From Colletotrichum lupini (taxonomy: Eukaryota; Ascomycota; Sordariomycetes; Glomerellales; Glomerellaceae), in the NCBI RefSeq assembly GCF_023278565.1, contig NC_064678.1:4836001-4900000 (forward strand): DNA of 64,000 nucleotides. The letters are read 5' to 3'. The notes beneath the pieces were generated by a model. It saw nothing but the letters and a program-made list of their open reading frames with translations. It was not told where the DNA came from and did not search any database. Each line of letters begins with the position of its first letter. Positions within the stretch are counted from its first letter, which is position 1. Positions 21,382 to 34,761 of this stretch are shown here, piece after piece. Both the position numbers and the translations under genes were made by a program.

Positions 21382-23640
21382 AGCGCTGATTCTGCGGGCC
21401 GCTAAAGGGGACCTGCAGCATCGACGGAAGAGTCCCGCAGAAACGAATGCTCCAGTGGGCTGGGATCCTTCTTCATGATCCCGGGCCTCCTGGCGTGGCT
21501 CTTGCAAGGATGAGAGGAGCAGCTCGTTTTGTTCGACAGGGGGGCCGTTTGTGGATGGATTGCACAACTCGTGGCTTTTCTGACGGGGATCCTTGAACGT
21601 CGATGAGCCAGATCAACGCACGTTTCCTGAGCCGCACCTGCTTTGCCCAATACGTTCGAGAAGTAGCTGGCGCAACGCGAGCATGGACCTTACAAAGATC
21701 TTGGACCAAATGGACGGGACATCTTAGATTTTGCCTCTCGGAGACTTGACAGGAGCAAGAATGGACTCAGATGCGCTGCAAGAAGACTGCCGTCCGCGCC
21801 AGAGCCGCAGTCCAACGGAAGCTACACCAAGATCGAGTACTTCGCCGCCGGAAATTTTGTTGCAGCTTTCAAGGGTTGCTTGGGCCCTAGGGCTAGGTAG
21901 GCTCTCTGCCTTGTAGAAGCAACGGCCAAGGCTTTACCAGAGCCAGCACAACTGGGCAAGTCCTTCAACAAAGATATCAGCCCATATTACTCTTGACATC
22001 GCCCGAGATGGTGCGGTCTCGACGTCTCAAGAAGCCCTGTTGACGAGAGCGCCTTTCACCACGTGGCGACGAAGTCCCTGCCGGATGCGGGCGTTCAGAA
22101 TGAATATGGCTGAACAAACAGGTCACCGCCAGACCACCCCTCAGACGGTTATATCACGGTGTAAAGGGCAACAAAGACGACGGTAAAGCAAAGTAGTCGA
22201 ATGAGCAGATGGCGTGTAGGATGGTGGAACTAATTTTCAGATCCGTCTAATGGCAAGCCGCGATCCGAAGGAGTGGTATGATGGACGACAGAAAACCGCC
22301 AGATGGGTTAGTCGCACAGGACAGGCCCCCGGAGGCAAGCAACAGGTACAACCAGACTCCACGAGAGGCAGAAGTGCCCGCAGATTGACCTCAAACACTT
22401 TGAAGTAAACTTTGGAATGGGAAGCTCTGTCACGCGCTGCACCGCATGGACTAGCATCCTGCACCAAACGTTTTGTTTCTCCCAATTGGGTTCAAGGTTT
22501 CTGCACAGGCGTCTGGCATGGCATTGCATCAGCCATAATGGGACTCGATTGGATATTACAGACACCGCTCTCGGTAGAGACGTTGCATGTTATGAAAGAG
22601 TTTTTTTTCCTCATGTCTGGTCTCGGGACTGGCCCTGCCAAAGGCGATTATGGTTCATGCAGGATCAAAGCAACATCGATGGGTTCAGGACTGCGATGGT
22701 AGACGATGTTTTGGTGTGTGATTGCTGATCATTGTGTTAACAGTGCCCATCGCTCTCACCCTCGTTCCTGGTGGGTAGGGGAAGCTGAGGGAGCTGAGGT
22801 GATGGAGGCTGAACATTGTTTTACACTCAAGATGCCAGACCTTCAAGCTGGCATTTATTTTCCGATAAGAAGGTTCTTTGATGATGGCGGCTGCGACAGG
22901 AGAGATGAGACGATATGGCCTGCAACACGCTGTATCACAGTTGCAAAGTTTCCTGCTTCTTTTCCAACACCCATACTCAACGACATGTACAGCAAGGGAC
23001 AAAAAGAGGCACAGTCGCGATGCAGTTGGAGACGGTGGGCAGTGGGTTTCTATGTCTTGCATAACCGAAGGCCAATAACTTTCGACCTCGGCACGTAGTG
23101 CGAGGCCGTCGCTCGGTCGCGGCAGCTGGTGCAAACCACGGCGGCCGGCAGCATGAAAATAACCATGGCATTGGTGAGAAACGGGAAAGGCGTACTTTTG
23201 TATGGACTTGGGTGAGGATGGGCCCATGCCGGGCCTATATCTTTACATCGGCGAAGGGTTCATAGCTGGGCTCAGCCAATTCTTGACCGGCACGCGCAGG
23301 TCTTGTCTCAGGCGGCAGGCAGGTTCTTCGGGTTGTGTCTCGCTAACGCTGAAGAATCGAACCGCTTAGTGAGCGTACTTGTCAATTAGCTCGCCAAACT
23401 GACCCAGCCTGCTGTGGATAACATCTGTGGGCGAGTTCCTCAGCCTCGACCAAAGTCCGAAGACTTACTGTTTGACTTTGTCTGGGTAAGGTCCATCGCA
23501 GCCTACTACCTCAGCACGGTCTGTGGGGCAGGCTGATGTCTTGACTTCATAGGGTACGGATCCCTAGGTACGGATTACCTACACTCACTATTTAACTCCA
23601 TCGTTTTGCATTACTAGAGGATTGCTACAGTACATATAGA
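21382..23640. other. Gene-poor region between two repeat copies
   Basis: About 2.2 kb with only short frames on both strands and no recognisable protein. A 180-codon minus frame near 22,685-23,227 and a 130-codon plus frame overlapping it show no family resemblance. Towards 23,500-23,640 the sequence becomes AT-richer and merges into the RIP-mutated block. Confidence 0.5.
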
Positions 23641-24437
23641 CGCTATCCAGCCCTCGAATTCCGTACTATTTAACCTTAACCCTTTTTATAAATTACTTAT
23701 CTTTTCCTCTATTCTACCCTTTCTTTTATTAAAAAATCGCTAAAATCGTAATTTTAATAGCTTATTAATAAGCTAATATTACTATTTAAAAATAAATAAC
23801 TTATACTTATATATAAATATTAAAAGTTTTATTATTATAAAAATAATAATAAATATATTAGAGTACTTAAAAGAGCTTTTTAATAAACTTTTAATATTAT
23901 TTAAAATAATAATCCTTAAGCTATAAAAAAAAGCCGAGGTACTATATTAATATAGCCTTATTCGTTTTATTAATATTAATAATACCTTTTTTAATATAAA
24001 ATATATTAATAATATTTTATAGTTATATTATTATACTTTATAAATCGTATTTAATATTAATAAGGATTTTAATATTATTTTTCAATTTATTTTTTAGTTT
24101 TTTAATTAAAACCGTTATTATAGGGTTAGTTTAGTTATTAATATCTTAGTAAGTATTTTAACTTAACTTAGAGGTTTTTATAGTTTTTAAATAGAGGTTT
24201 TTAAGGGATTTATAATTAGACTTTTTATTTATTATAAATAAAGCTATTATAATTAAAGCTATAATATTATTTATAAGCCTCGATAATAAGTAATTAATAA
24301 TATAATTTTTTTTATAATAAGCTTAAAAAAGTATCTTAATTTAAGTACTAAGTAAGTACTATACTATTTTATTAAAACTATATTCTTATACTTATAACTT
24401 AGAAAGAATTAACTTTCTTTAATAATAAGGTACTTAG
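23640..24437. mobile_element. RIP-mutated repeat relic, extremely AT-rich
   Basis: About 800 bases of nearly pure A/T sequence, far from the composition on either side and without coding frames. Its right end (24,321-24,437) is the RIP-altered counterpart of 21,265-21,381. All 19 differences are C-to-T or G-to-A relative to that copy, 15 of them in CpA/TpG context, the hallmark of repeat-induced point mutation in Pezizomycotina. It is an inactivated transposon or duplicated segment; what it once coded cannot be read. A direct repeat GGATTAC(C/T)TACACT flanks it (23,572-23,585 and 24,437-24,450). Confidence 0.85.
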
Positions 24438-26029
24438 GATTACTTACACTATCTACTTGACTACGGATACCCAGTTGCAAAAGGATAGTTCCGTTTCATC
24501 TCGTCTCGTCTATCAGTAGGCGGGATGTCAAAACCAAATAAGCTGTTACATCTGACGGGTGGTGGAGAGATGATCTTTACTGTCTTGATCCGGCGACAAC
24601 CGGGCGAGACATGGACGCTGTTGATTGCCGGTGAGCAGGTGGAGCAGGGAGGCGAGGTCTGTGGGGGACTGTTCGGATTTGACATGCCGTTCAGTATCAA
24701 GAAAAGCAGCAAGCAGCAAGCGAGAGACGCAGAGGAAGAAACAAGAAGACAAAAGGAAAAGAGGGACAAAACCAAAGAGGTTTGGGCTGTTGATCCTGGC
24801 TCGCCACGTTTTCTGCAAAGGCACGTCGCACGTCGCACGTCGCACGTCGTACGCCGCATATTCCTTCTCCGTGCCTGTAGTATGCGTACAGCAGCGGATA
24901 GCGGATAATTCCCTCAGGGCTTGTTGGCTCTGGGAAGTGGCCCGCAAAGCCGATGACGAAGGTCGGAGTGAAGCTCTGGACAAGGCTCAGTCCGAAAGCC
25001 CAGAGGACTCAGACTCCCGGTTCCAAATTCACAAGCATGAAATCCTGGTTTGGCTTCGTGTCGTCGGTAGCACCGGCCAACAAGTGCTCCCTTCGCGATA
25101 AGCGTCGTTGTTGGTGTGCAACGGACCGACTGGGCAGGAAGAGTTGGGCCGGCATATGGGGTTGACAGGCTGCATTCGTGAGACAGCCCGCGAAGGAAGG
25201 GATAGACGGTCTGGGAATCTCTGGGCTGTCAATCGTCCAGGTCGGATTGCTAATCGTTCAACCCAGAGCCATGGGAACATGGCATTTGTGTGCACCCGGA
25301 TAATGGATCGGTCCATGACTCTGGTTGGTATTATTACTGTTGACAATGTCGAATACGACGGACGTGCTCGGCCTGGCAGGGCAATTAAAGGCAAGGTCAC
25401 GAATGTATTGTGCTGGTATTAAGACACTGATGTGGGCAGAGTCAGGAACCTGACTGACGCACTGACATGAACAGGATCGAAGTGCGTCTGGTGATGGTGA
25501 GAGAGATTGAGGAAATCTCGATGCTCCATTCAAAGTGCCATCTGGTGGGCTTTGGCCAACGAGCCAATAGGCCTCACCGTGAGTTGTCCGTGGTGCACTG
25601 GAAAATTGGAGCCCCGAATTTTCAAAACGAGGCCACCCCCGGAGCCACAAAAATTTTCTTGCAGCGCCTTTTTTTTTTTTTTTTTTTTCGCTCGCCTTGC
25701 CCGCACCAACGCTTGTTGACGGCGGGGGAGCGCGCGCGCACCTTCCATGGGTACTGGTACAGATTCTCTCTCTGCAGGCCCAGCACACACCGCACATCGG
25801 CAGGCCAACCACACAACACCTCTTCTCTCCCACGACGTCAACGCACATTTTGATATCAGACAATCTCAGCTTTTCCATCCTGGCTTTTCTTCGTCATATA
25901 ACACCCCTCCCTTCTCAACTACTACGCCTGCACCAGCATCATCTATCTCGATTGCTTGTGCCTCTGCCGACCTGTCGATATCTACACAATCTACACAGTA
26001 GCCCTGCCAAACCCCCGTCTACCGTCAAA
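24438..26029. other. Upstream region of spermidine synthase
   Basis: No supported gene. It holds a GCACGTC tandem array (24,821-24,848), a T20 homopolymer (25,669-25,688) and a pyrimidine-rich leader from about 25,800 to the ATG at 26,030, as usual for strongly expressed fungal genes. Confidence 0.6.
24821..24848. repeat. GCACGTC tandem repeat
   Basis: Four perfect 7-base units, followed by a diverged fifth. Each unit contains CACGT, the core of an E-box/bHLH site, though binding is not shown. Confidence 0.85.
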
Positions 26030-28233
<2,204 letters not shown>

Positions 28234-28550
28234 ATGCTGCGTGCGTGTGAATATAACGCAAACCACGAAAAGACATGGATTCATGAACTCATGGGGAGAA
28301 TGTTTGGCGGGAATGTCAATAGATGGGAACCCAAAAAAAAGTTTTTAGTCGTAAGACGCAGAGGTTGACTCTAGCGTTGCTCAATATATTTTGTTGAGTC
28401 CAATATGTTCTGCCCTGTAACCAACATCACAAGTGATTCTATGTTGAGATAACTCCGTGTCCCTTCCGTCGGGTGCCTGTTGTCGCCAACTCCGTGTAAA
28501 TCTTTTTGCTCCTTTTCTCGTCCAATGCCATGAGTAATCCGCATCTTCTC

Positions 28551-28593
<43 letters not shown>

Positions 28594-28794
28594 CGCAGAC
28601 GATTTCCGTTCCTCTCTTTTGATCCCATGAGACTCCCGCCCCAACTCATCATTTCCCTTCTTTCACCCTCTTACCACCCTCTTCATTCTAATCACTTCAT
28701 CCAATCTCCCCGTCTTCATCCTCATCTTCTTCTTCATCCTCATCCTTATCCTCATCTTCACCTCCCTCTTCACCCTGTATCTTCATCTCCTCTC
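28234..28794. other. Short convergent intergenic region with CT microsatellite
   Basis: Between the 3' ends of spermidine synthase (plus) and the sulfoxide reductase (minus). Apart from a long (CT)n run, a pyrimidine-rich CATCCTCATC series follows around 28,670-28,790. Nothing coding. Confidence 0.7.
28554..28590. repeat. (CT)n microsatellite
   Basis: About 18 uninterrupted CT units in the 3' region shared by two convergent genes. Likely to vary in length between isolates. Confidence 0.95.
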
Positions 28795-29717
28795 CTACCA
28801 ATCACAACCCCCCGCAAGCAACCCAGCAAGCCTCTCCAACCAAACCCGATCAACCTCATCGAACCCATCTCTCTCCGCACAGTCCACGTCAATAATCGCC
28901 ACCAACTTGTCCTCGACGACGATCGGCACGACGACCTCGCTCCTGCTATCCCCATCACACGCAATGTGCCCCGGAAAGGCGTCGACGTCGGCCACGAGCT
29001 GGGTCTGGCGCGTGGCGGCGGCGGCGCCGCAGACGCCGCGGCCAAAGGGGATCTGTTGGCAGGCGACTTTGCCCATGAAGGGGCCCAGGATGAGGGATCG
29101 TTTGGCGGAGGAGGGCGAGGTCGAGGTGGAAGGGTCGAGGACGTAGAAACCTGCCCAGTTTACTGCGTTTGAGGGGGCGGGGAGGGAGTGGTATGCGTGC
29201 CAGAGGAGGGAGGCCGTGTTTGCGAGGTTGCTGTCGATGTAGGAATGTGAGGTTAGTCTCTTTTGGTTTTTCCTCACGCTTTGTATCACGTCCCGGAAAT
29301 GAGGACGAGGATGGGAGAACGGCCTTGCTAGGGGTCGAATGTTTAGACTTACGCAACCTATGAGAAAGTTAGCCTGAGATTCTAGTCGAGTATGATGGTA
29401 CTGCAATGTGTATGAGTTTGAAGAGATGAGGGATCAGATGGAGAGGTTGAGAGAATATGTATGAGAGGTGCGGACTATGTGAATACGGGAGTGGAAATAA
29501 ATAGGCTTACCCAGTTTCTTTGGCCGTCGAGGAGGCCTTCGGCTTGGATGAGGACCTGCTCATAGGCCTCCTCCTTCGTCACGCCATTGGCGAAGTTTGA
29601 GGCGTCGGCGTGGACCTGTCGGTTTCACACTCGTCAGTATACACCGACAGAGTAAGGTGAGGTAGGGCTGAGTAGATTTTGGTAGTGCGCTCAAGGGATA
29701 TAAGATGTGCTCACCAT
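28795..29717 (-). CDS. Free methionine-R-sulfoxide reductase (GAF domain), with a 5-base microexon
   Basis: Four exons: 29717-29715 (only the ATG is coding), 29615-29511, 29357-29353 (GTTGC) and 29230-28795. The joined 549 bases encode 182 aa in one open frame. The enzyme reduces free Met-R-O with a GAF fold. Cys95, Cys105 and Cys129 have the same spacing as the three redox cysteines of yeast fRMsr (91, 101, 125). The start codon is followed at once by a donor GTGAGC, and MVHADASNF is the expected N-terminus. The microexon is flanked by TAG and GTAAGT. It restores the phase and yields GQRNWVANLANTASLLW, which continues into the family's conserved WHAYHSLP. Without it the frame fails. Cytosolic; protects methionine pools from oxidation. 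Confidence 0.9.
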
Positions 29718-30925
29718 TATTGCCGGAAGATCTACGGTATTGAGTACAAATGAGAGTGCGGGGATAAGCCAAGCTCAAAGCTATCTTCCCTGGGTAAAGT
29801 AGGTAGGGAAGTCGAGGCTAGGTTGGTGAGTCAATATGACCAAGCATAGATGGGTTGTTGAGTTGAGACGGGAAATTGTGTGTTGAAATCCTCTGGTCCA
29901 ATCACGTCATTTCCTTCTCGGTGAGCTACACCTCCACACCTCGGTGAGTCCAATTTCCTCTCCCTTCGGACCCGAGTTTTTTTGTCAGCAACCCAAGAAA
30001 AAAAAAAAGTGTTACATTCCCGCCCCGGCCCTAAAGGTCTTTGATGGAGAAGACGGAGGAATCGAGGTGCCACCGGCCGGCTCCGAGTGGAGAAGGTCTG
30101 CCTTTCGCACTTGAAGAGTTCCGAGAAATGGTCTTTTTCAGGTCCGATCCCGTTTTGTCGCTCTCCGATCGCTGGGTATCTATCCCGCTCAGAAACCGAG
30201 CGTGCCGACTCCCATGACGGCTACGGGAATGGAAGGGTAGCACAGCACCACGCTAATATGCTCGTGTATGGTGAGGAAGCTACGTGGTTGGCGCAGACCG
30301 GCTACGCGGGCGGGCGGGCGGGCGGCGGGATATCTAGGTATAGATCGATCGACATGCATGCGCGAGGGAAACGTGATGTTGAAGCGAGCCGAGGAGCAGC
30401 CATTCCCGGTTGATCATTGTGATTTGTTCTCAGAGTACGAACGTCCCCTACAAGCCTAGTAGACTGTAGTATCCAAGCTTGCTGAGGTAGGAATCTAGGT
30501 CGGAGGTCGGATTCGGATGAAACTCCGTCCATGATTTCATTCTCCGCTGACCCCGCGTGCGCGCTGGTGTGACAGCTCCCTTTTGCAACGTCAGTTTAGT
30601 TGAGCTGAGGTTAGCTCTGCAGGAGCTTGAGGTGTTTTAGGACCTGAGGTAGTCTCTATGGAATATAGAGATAACGTCCTTCCCGCCTTGGTCTCTACTC
30701 TTCCTTTCACTGCGTCAAACATTGCGGGCACCTTCGTTTTTCGTACATTTAGTCGACTGGCAATTGACCCTCCGGCCTACACCAGAAGGTGTCGCATCAA
30801 GGGAGAGCTCAAATCTACCCAACGCCTATCTCACCCCGTCCATAAGGCAGGCAGCTTTCCCCCGAATAACCAAAAACTTGACCTCTCCACTCTCCGCCAA
30901 TTGAGCAGCACATCCAACTTACTAC
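29718..30925. other. Divergent promoter region
   Basis: Lies between the sulfoxide reductase (minus) and the dienelactone-hydrolase-like gene (plus). It contains a short GGGCGGGC run near 30,308-30,327 and scattered AGGTAG/CTAGG motifs. No frame shows a recognisable protein. Confidence 0.55.
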
Positions 30926-32128
30926 ATGGACACAATGTCGTCGGAACCGCGACAACACCAGGCCCCCCGCTTCTGCGCCGACTGCTTCAAGGGCACACTC
31001 CGCGGCGACACCGAGCTCAAGGGCACCGTGGAGACCGTCTACGGCCTGCCGACGTACGTCGCGCGCCCGGAGCCGGGCCGCGGCGAGCCCGCGGGCGTCG
31101 TCGTGATTTTGCCGGACGCAATGGGCTGGGAGCTGCAGAATACGCGCGCGCTGGCGGATGCGTATGCGAATAGGATCCCGGCGGTTGTGCTGCTTCCTGA
31201 GTTGATGAATGGTGAGTTTTTGTGAGAAGGGTCATTCTTTCTTTCGTTGGGTAGTTTTGCTTTGTGGGACTGCCTTTGGCTTCTACGTTGTAATTACTCG
31301 TCCTTGGCCTGACTGTCTTGGTGATCGGTGTGATGTCCCGGGCGAGCAGGCAGAGAAGGAAACGGGTGGGACATCGTGATGCTCAGGCCGCAATGTCGTG
31401 AACTCTCATGCGCGCATCTATGTCACGAACCCACTGACACCACGTGTAACCCAAAAGGCTACGCCATCCCAGCGACCGCACTCGCCATGACCGACAAAAT
31501 GGAGGCCGAAAAGTCGTGGTGGAGAAAATACTTCGTCATCGCGCCCGTCATGGTCGCGACGATGCTGCGCTACCTCATCCCCCTCGTCGTCGCCACCCGC
31601 TCCAGCGTCGTCGTCCCGCGCGTAGAGAACTACCTCCGCGCCGTCCGCCTCTCGCCGCCGTCTCCCCTCCCTCCCCGTCCGTCCACCTCAACGTCCTCCT
31701 CCGCCGGTGAGGCATCCGCCAGGAAAGATACCAAAATCGGCGTCGCGGGCTTCTGCTGGGGCGGAAAGTTCACCGTCCTGCTCTCCCAGCTCGCCGCGGG
31801 ACCGTTTGGCGGTGAGAGGCTCATCGACTGCGGGTTCACGGCGCACCCGAGCTTCCTCGCGTTGCCGGGCGACCTGGAGAAGGTGGTGCTGCCGCTGAGC
31901 GTGGCGAACGGGGACGACGACATGATGATGCCGCGGGCGCGGATGGCGGAGGCCAAGAGCGTGCTGGGGAAGAAGGGGGAGGACTTTGAGATTGTGGAGT
32001 ACGTCGGTGCCACGCATGGGTTTGCTGTGAGGGGGAACCCGAGTGATCAGCGGCAGGCGGAGTTCGGGATGAGGGCGGAGGATCAGGCTGTCGGGTGGTT
32101 TCGGCGGTGGTTTGGGCTTGGTGCTTGA
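30926..32128 (+). CDS. Dienelactone-hydrolase-family protein
   Basis: Two exons: 30926-31211 and 31458-32128. They give 318 aa. The 246-base intron is the only one, and it joins PELMNG to YAIPATALAM in frame. Members are alpha/beta hydrolases with a Cys-His-Asp triad. Here GVAGFCWGGKFTVLL carries the nucleophile Cys, SVANGDDDMM the Asp and GATHGFAVRG the His. The N-terminal part starts with a Cys-containing CADCFKGTLRGD segment common in fungal DLH proteins. Between the halves sits a hydrophobic stretch (YFVIAPVMVATMLRYLIPLVV) that could form a cap or interact with membranes. The substrate is not known; such enzymes hydrolyse lactones or esters of aromatic degradation. Met1 and Met4 are alternative starts. 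Confidence 0.85.
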
Positions 32129-32585
32129 GTGAATGGGTGAGGGACGGGACGGGATGGGTTGAAATGGGATCAGGAATGGTTGATCGAGATTGGTTTGCCG
32201 CGGGTCGCCTTTCCGTCACAGTTCTAATGCAGCTGCAAGTCTTCTGTCCGTTATGTACGCGCGGGCTGAAAGCGAAAGCGATTAGAGTAGGTTCCGGTCA
32301 TGATAGGACTGAGATCGAATTCAAGCTTGCTCATGTCGCGAGGTTCACAACCTCCTCTTGATACCATTCATATGTGAGTCCCAAGTACGCGGGAGGCATG
32401 GGAAGCTCAAGTGACGCCCAGCTAGTTGAAAAGTCGACAAAAGATCTTTGAACAAAAAACCACTAATTCCACAATATCCAACGGCCACAAAGCACAACTC
32501 AAAAACACGCCCACGCAACCCAACATCGATCGCTCTCAAGCAAAATCAAGATATCGTCAACAGCCAAAAAGGCAAAAGATTTGGT
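32129..32585. other. Short intergenic region
   Basis: Lies between the DLH-family gene and the tRNA-Tyr gene. Nothing recognisable beyond purine-rich 3' sequence. Confidence 0.5.
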
Positions 32586-32676
32586 TCTCCCCTTCCAGAA
32601 TCGAACTAGAGACCTTTCGATGACAAGAGATGAACAATTACAGTCGAACGTGATGAACCAACTACACCAAGGGGAG
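32586..32676 (-). tRNA. tRNA-Tyr (anticodon GTA) with a 16-base intron
   Basis: Folds as a complete tRNA on the minus strand. The acceptor stem is CTCCCCT/AGGGGAG with discriminator A. The D stem is GTG/CAC, the anticodon stem TTCGA/TCGAA, and the T stem TCTAG/CTGGA with loop TTCGATT. The anticodon GTA is at 32,641-32,639. A 16-base intron follows position 37, as in other eukaryotic tRNA-Tyr genes. C1-G72 is the tyrosine identity pair of eukaryotes. Confidence 0.93.
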
Positions 32677-33617
32677 TGACCAAGGCTGAGCCTTGCTCGG
32701 TGTGGAAGTCGGGCGCGAAAAAATGCCTCAAGAAGTGTTTGCGTTGACCCACAGAATGATCCGCAATTCTAGGGTTGTGATTTCGGCTCTCTGCAGATAG
32801 ACCACTTTCGGTCAGCGACCTAATTCGGCACGTACGGGCTTGTCTGCGCAAAAGCAGCATGATTGCCATAAAGAGACTCTTGTAACTCTTCATTTGCGAC
32901 AATACAGAGTGACAATTGCGGCGGTTTCTGTCAATGTCTATTTACAAGCTCGACAACTCACTAAAATAGCAGACTCGCAGCACTAGGGACTCTTCGGTTG
33001 GCCTGGCTTGTCGAAACAGCTCTATATACACCAAAAGTCGAGCAATCAGCGCAGGCAAAAACTGGAAACGCATACGCCGAAGTTTTACTAAAAGCTGTCT
33101 GATGGTGAGCCAATACTGTTAGTTTCTCTCGAATAAAGCATGTCCTTGAGTAAGGCTGCGAGCAGTCTGGTTCGAGGTAGACAAGTATGCACAACATCGG
33201 AAAGAAGCTTTCGGTTGCAGCACGTGGAAACGTTCGAAGACCATACTCTAAGAGATGAATGATCACCCCAACAATCCAGCTCGATTGTCCAATAGCCAGA
33301 ACTGAATAGTCACGCCAAGGGGAAACGGCAAAGCCTGATTCGGCGAGAGCGGCCGCTCCCCGGACCCGACGCGGTGGGTGGAGTTGCGGATGGGGCCGAG
33401 GCAAGGGGTCAAGCACGCCGATAAGCGATAAGCTTGTAGGTGTAATGAGTGACGAAACCAATTGCCCATTTTTCTTTAATTAAAATCGATATTTTGGCCA
33501 TGCCCTTTGGCGTCCCGCGCGACCCGGTCCGAACCCCCCCTTCACGAACCTCAAACTCGCAACCTTCAACCCTGAAGTTTCCCTACTAACCGCAACTTTT
33601 CTCACACGTCTCATGCA
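32677..33617. other. Intergenic region upstream of the LETM1-like gene
   Basis: No supported gene. A 166-codon minus frame (33,461-32,961) has some hydrophobic patches but no family resemblance. The last 100 bases before 33,618 look like a normal leader. Confidence 0.5.
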
Positions 33618-34761
33618 ATGAACCACGGCACGACGCTGCGCGCCCTGCGCGCTCCGTCTTCCCTCTGCAACAGCAGCAGCAGCAGCCCCGTCCACACATC
33701 CTTCCTCCTCACCTCGATCGCGCGACAAGCGACCCCCTACCGTCGGCTAGCGAGCTCCCTCACGCCCTCCGAACCCTCCTACTCCTCCACCGCGGACAGA
33801 GACAAGGTCAACGCCATCGCCTCCTCCCGCCCAGCGGCCCTCGAGCTCCCCGAGAAGAAACCCGACGCCTCAAAATTTGGCCACCTCATCCAGACGGGCA
33901 AAGCCTACATCAAGTTCTACAAGACGGGTCTCAAAGCCGTCTTCTCCAACCGCCGCCACATCCAAGACGTCATCCGCGCAAAGAGCACCTCGGTCGAAGG
34001 CTTCCGCTCGCCTTCCGTCTTCACGCCGGGCGTCATCCCCAAGGGCTTCTCGCGCGCCGACTGGGTGCTCCTCTGGCGCGTGCGCCACGACGTTCTCCGC
34101 GTGCCCCTGTTCGGTCTCGTCCTCTTGGTGTGCGGGGAATTCACCCCGCTCATCGTCATCTTCGTCGACGGCGTCGTGCCGTACACGTGCCGCCTGCCGC
34201 GGCAGATCGACGCCAGCTTCTCGCAGGCGGAGGAGCGCCGGCACAAGTCGTTTGCCGACTTTGAGCGGGCCGCGCCGCTGGGCGTCGCGGGCGCGCAGGG
34301 CACGGCTGCGAGGGCCCCGGCGAGGAAACATGTGCTGCGCAGCCTGCACATGCCGGGCATGATGTGGGATAAGATTGGGTTTGTCCCGCCGGGTATGTGG
34401 GCGACCAAGGGCAAGCTGCGGATGGCTTTCCTGGAAGGAGACGACAGGTTGCTGGCGCGCGACGGGGGCGCGGCCGCGTTGGAGGAGCAGGAGGTCAAAA
34501 TTGCGGCTACCGAGCGCGGTATCGACTGCGCCGGTCGCGGGGATGAGGAGCTGAGGAAGTTGCTCGATGAGTGGCTGCGCCTGACGGAGGCCGAGGAGAG
34601 TGTGGAGAGGAGGAAGCGCATGACGGTTCTCTTGACGACAAGGTATGCAACTTTTGCTCTTAAACAATGCTCAAGCGTATAATTGCTAACCAACTCACTC
34701 CTGCAGGACGGAGAACTGGCCTAAGGACCGAGACTTTGCTCTCCCCGAGTGGCATCTTTGA
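33618..34761 (+). CDS. LETM1-like mitochondrial inner-membrane protein
   Basis: Two exons: 33618-34642 and 34707-34761. They give 359 aa; the last 18 codons (TENWPKDRDFALPEWHL) come from exon 2 behind a CTGCAG acceptor. The first ~45 residues are rich in Ser, Arg and Ala and resemble a mitochondrial presequence. The core WVLLWRVRHDVLRVPLFGLVLLV then CGEFTPLIVIF matches the LETM1/Mdm38 pattern of a charged segment followed by one membrane span and a Pro-rich exit (VPYTCRLP). The large C-terminal matrix part is helical and would hold the ribosome-binding region. Family members take part in K+/H+ exchange and in assembly of mitochondrially coded proteins. It is shorter than Mdm38 and is probably a diverged fungal paralogue. 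Confidence 0.78.

Noticed and set aside
22685..23227. 180-codon minus frame in the repeat-flanked region
   Set aside because: No domain, no homologous motif and no supporting signals; overlaps an equally featureless plus frame.
25258..25878. 206-codon minus frame upstream of spermidine synthase
   Set aside because: Spans the T20 homopolymer as a Lys run and lacks any family feature.
31352..31375. Possible extra exon (GREGNGWDI) in the dienelactone-hydrolase gene
   Set aside because: Including it breaks the reading phase into the next exon; direct joining of PELMNG to YAIPATAL keeps the conserved sequence.
32961..33461. 166-codon minus-strand frame with hydrophobic patches
   Set aside because: No start context, domain, homologous motif or splice structure; probably chance.
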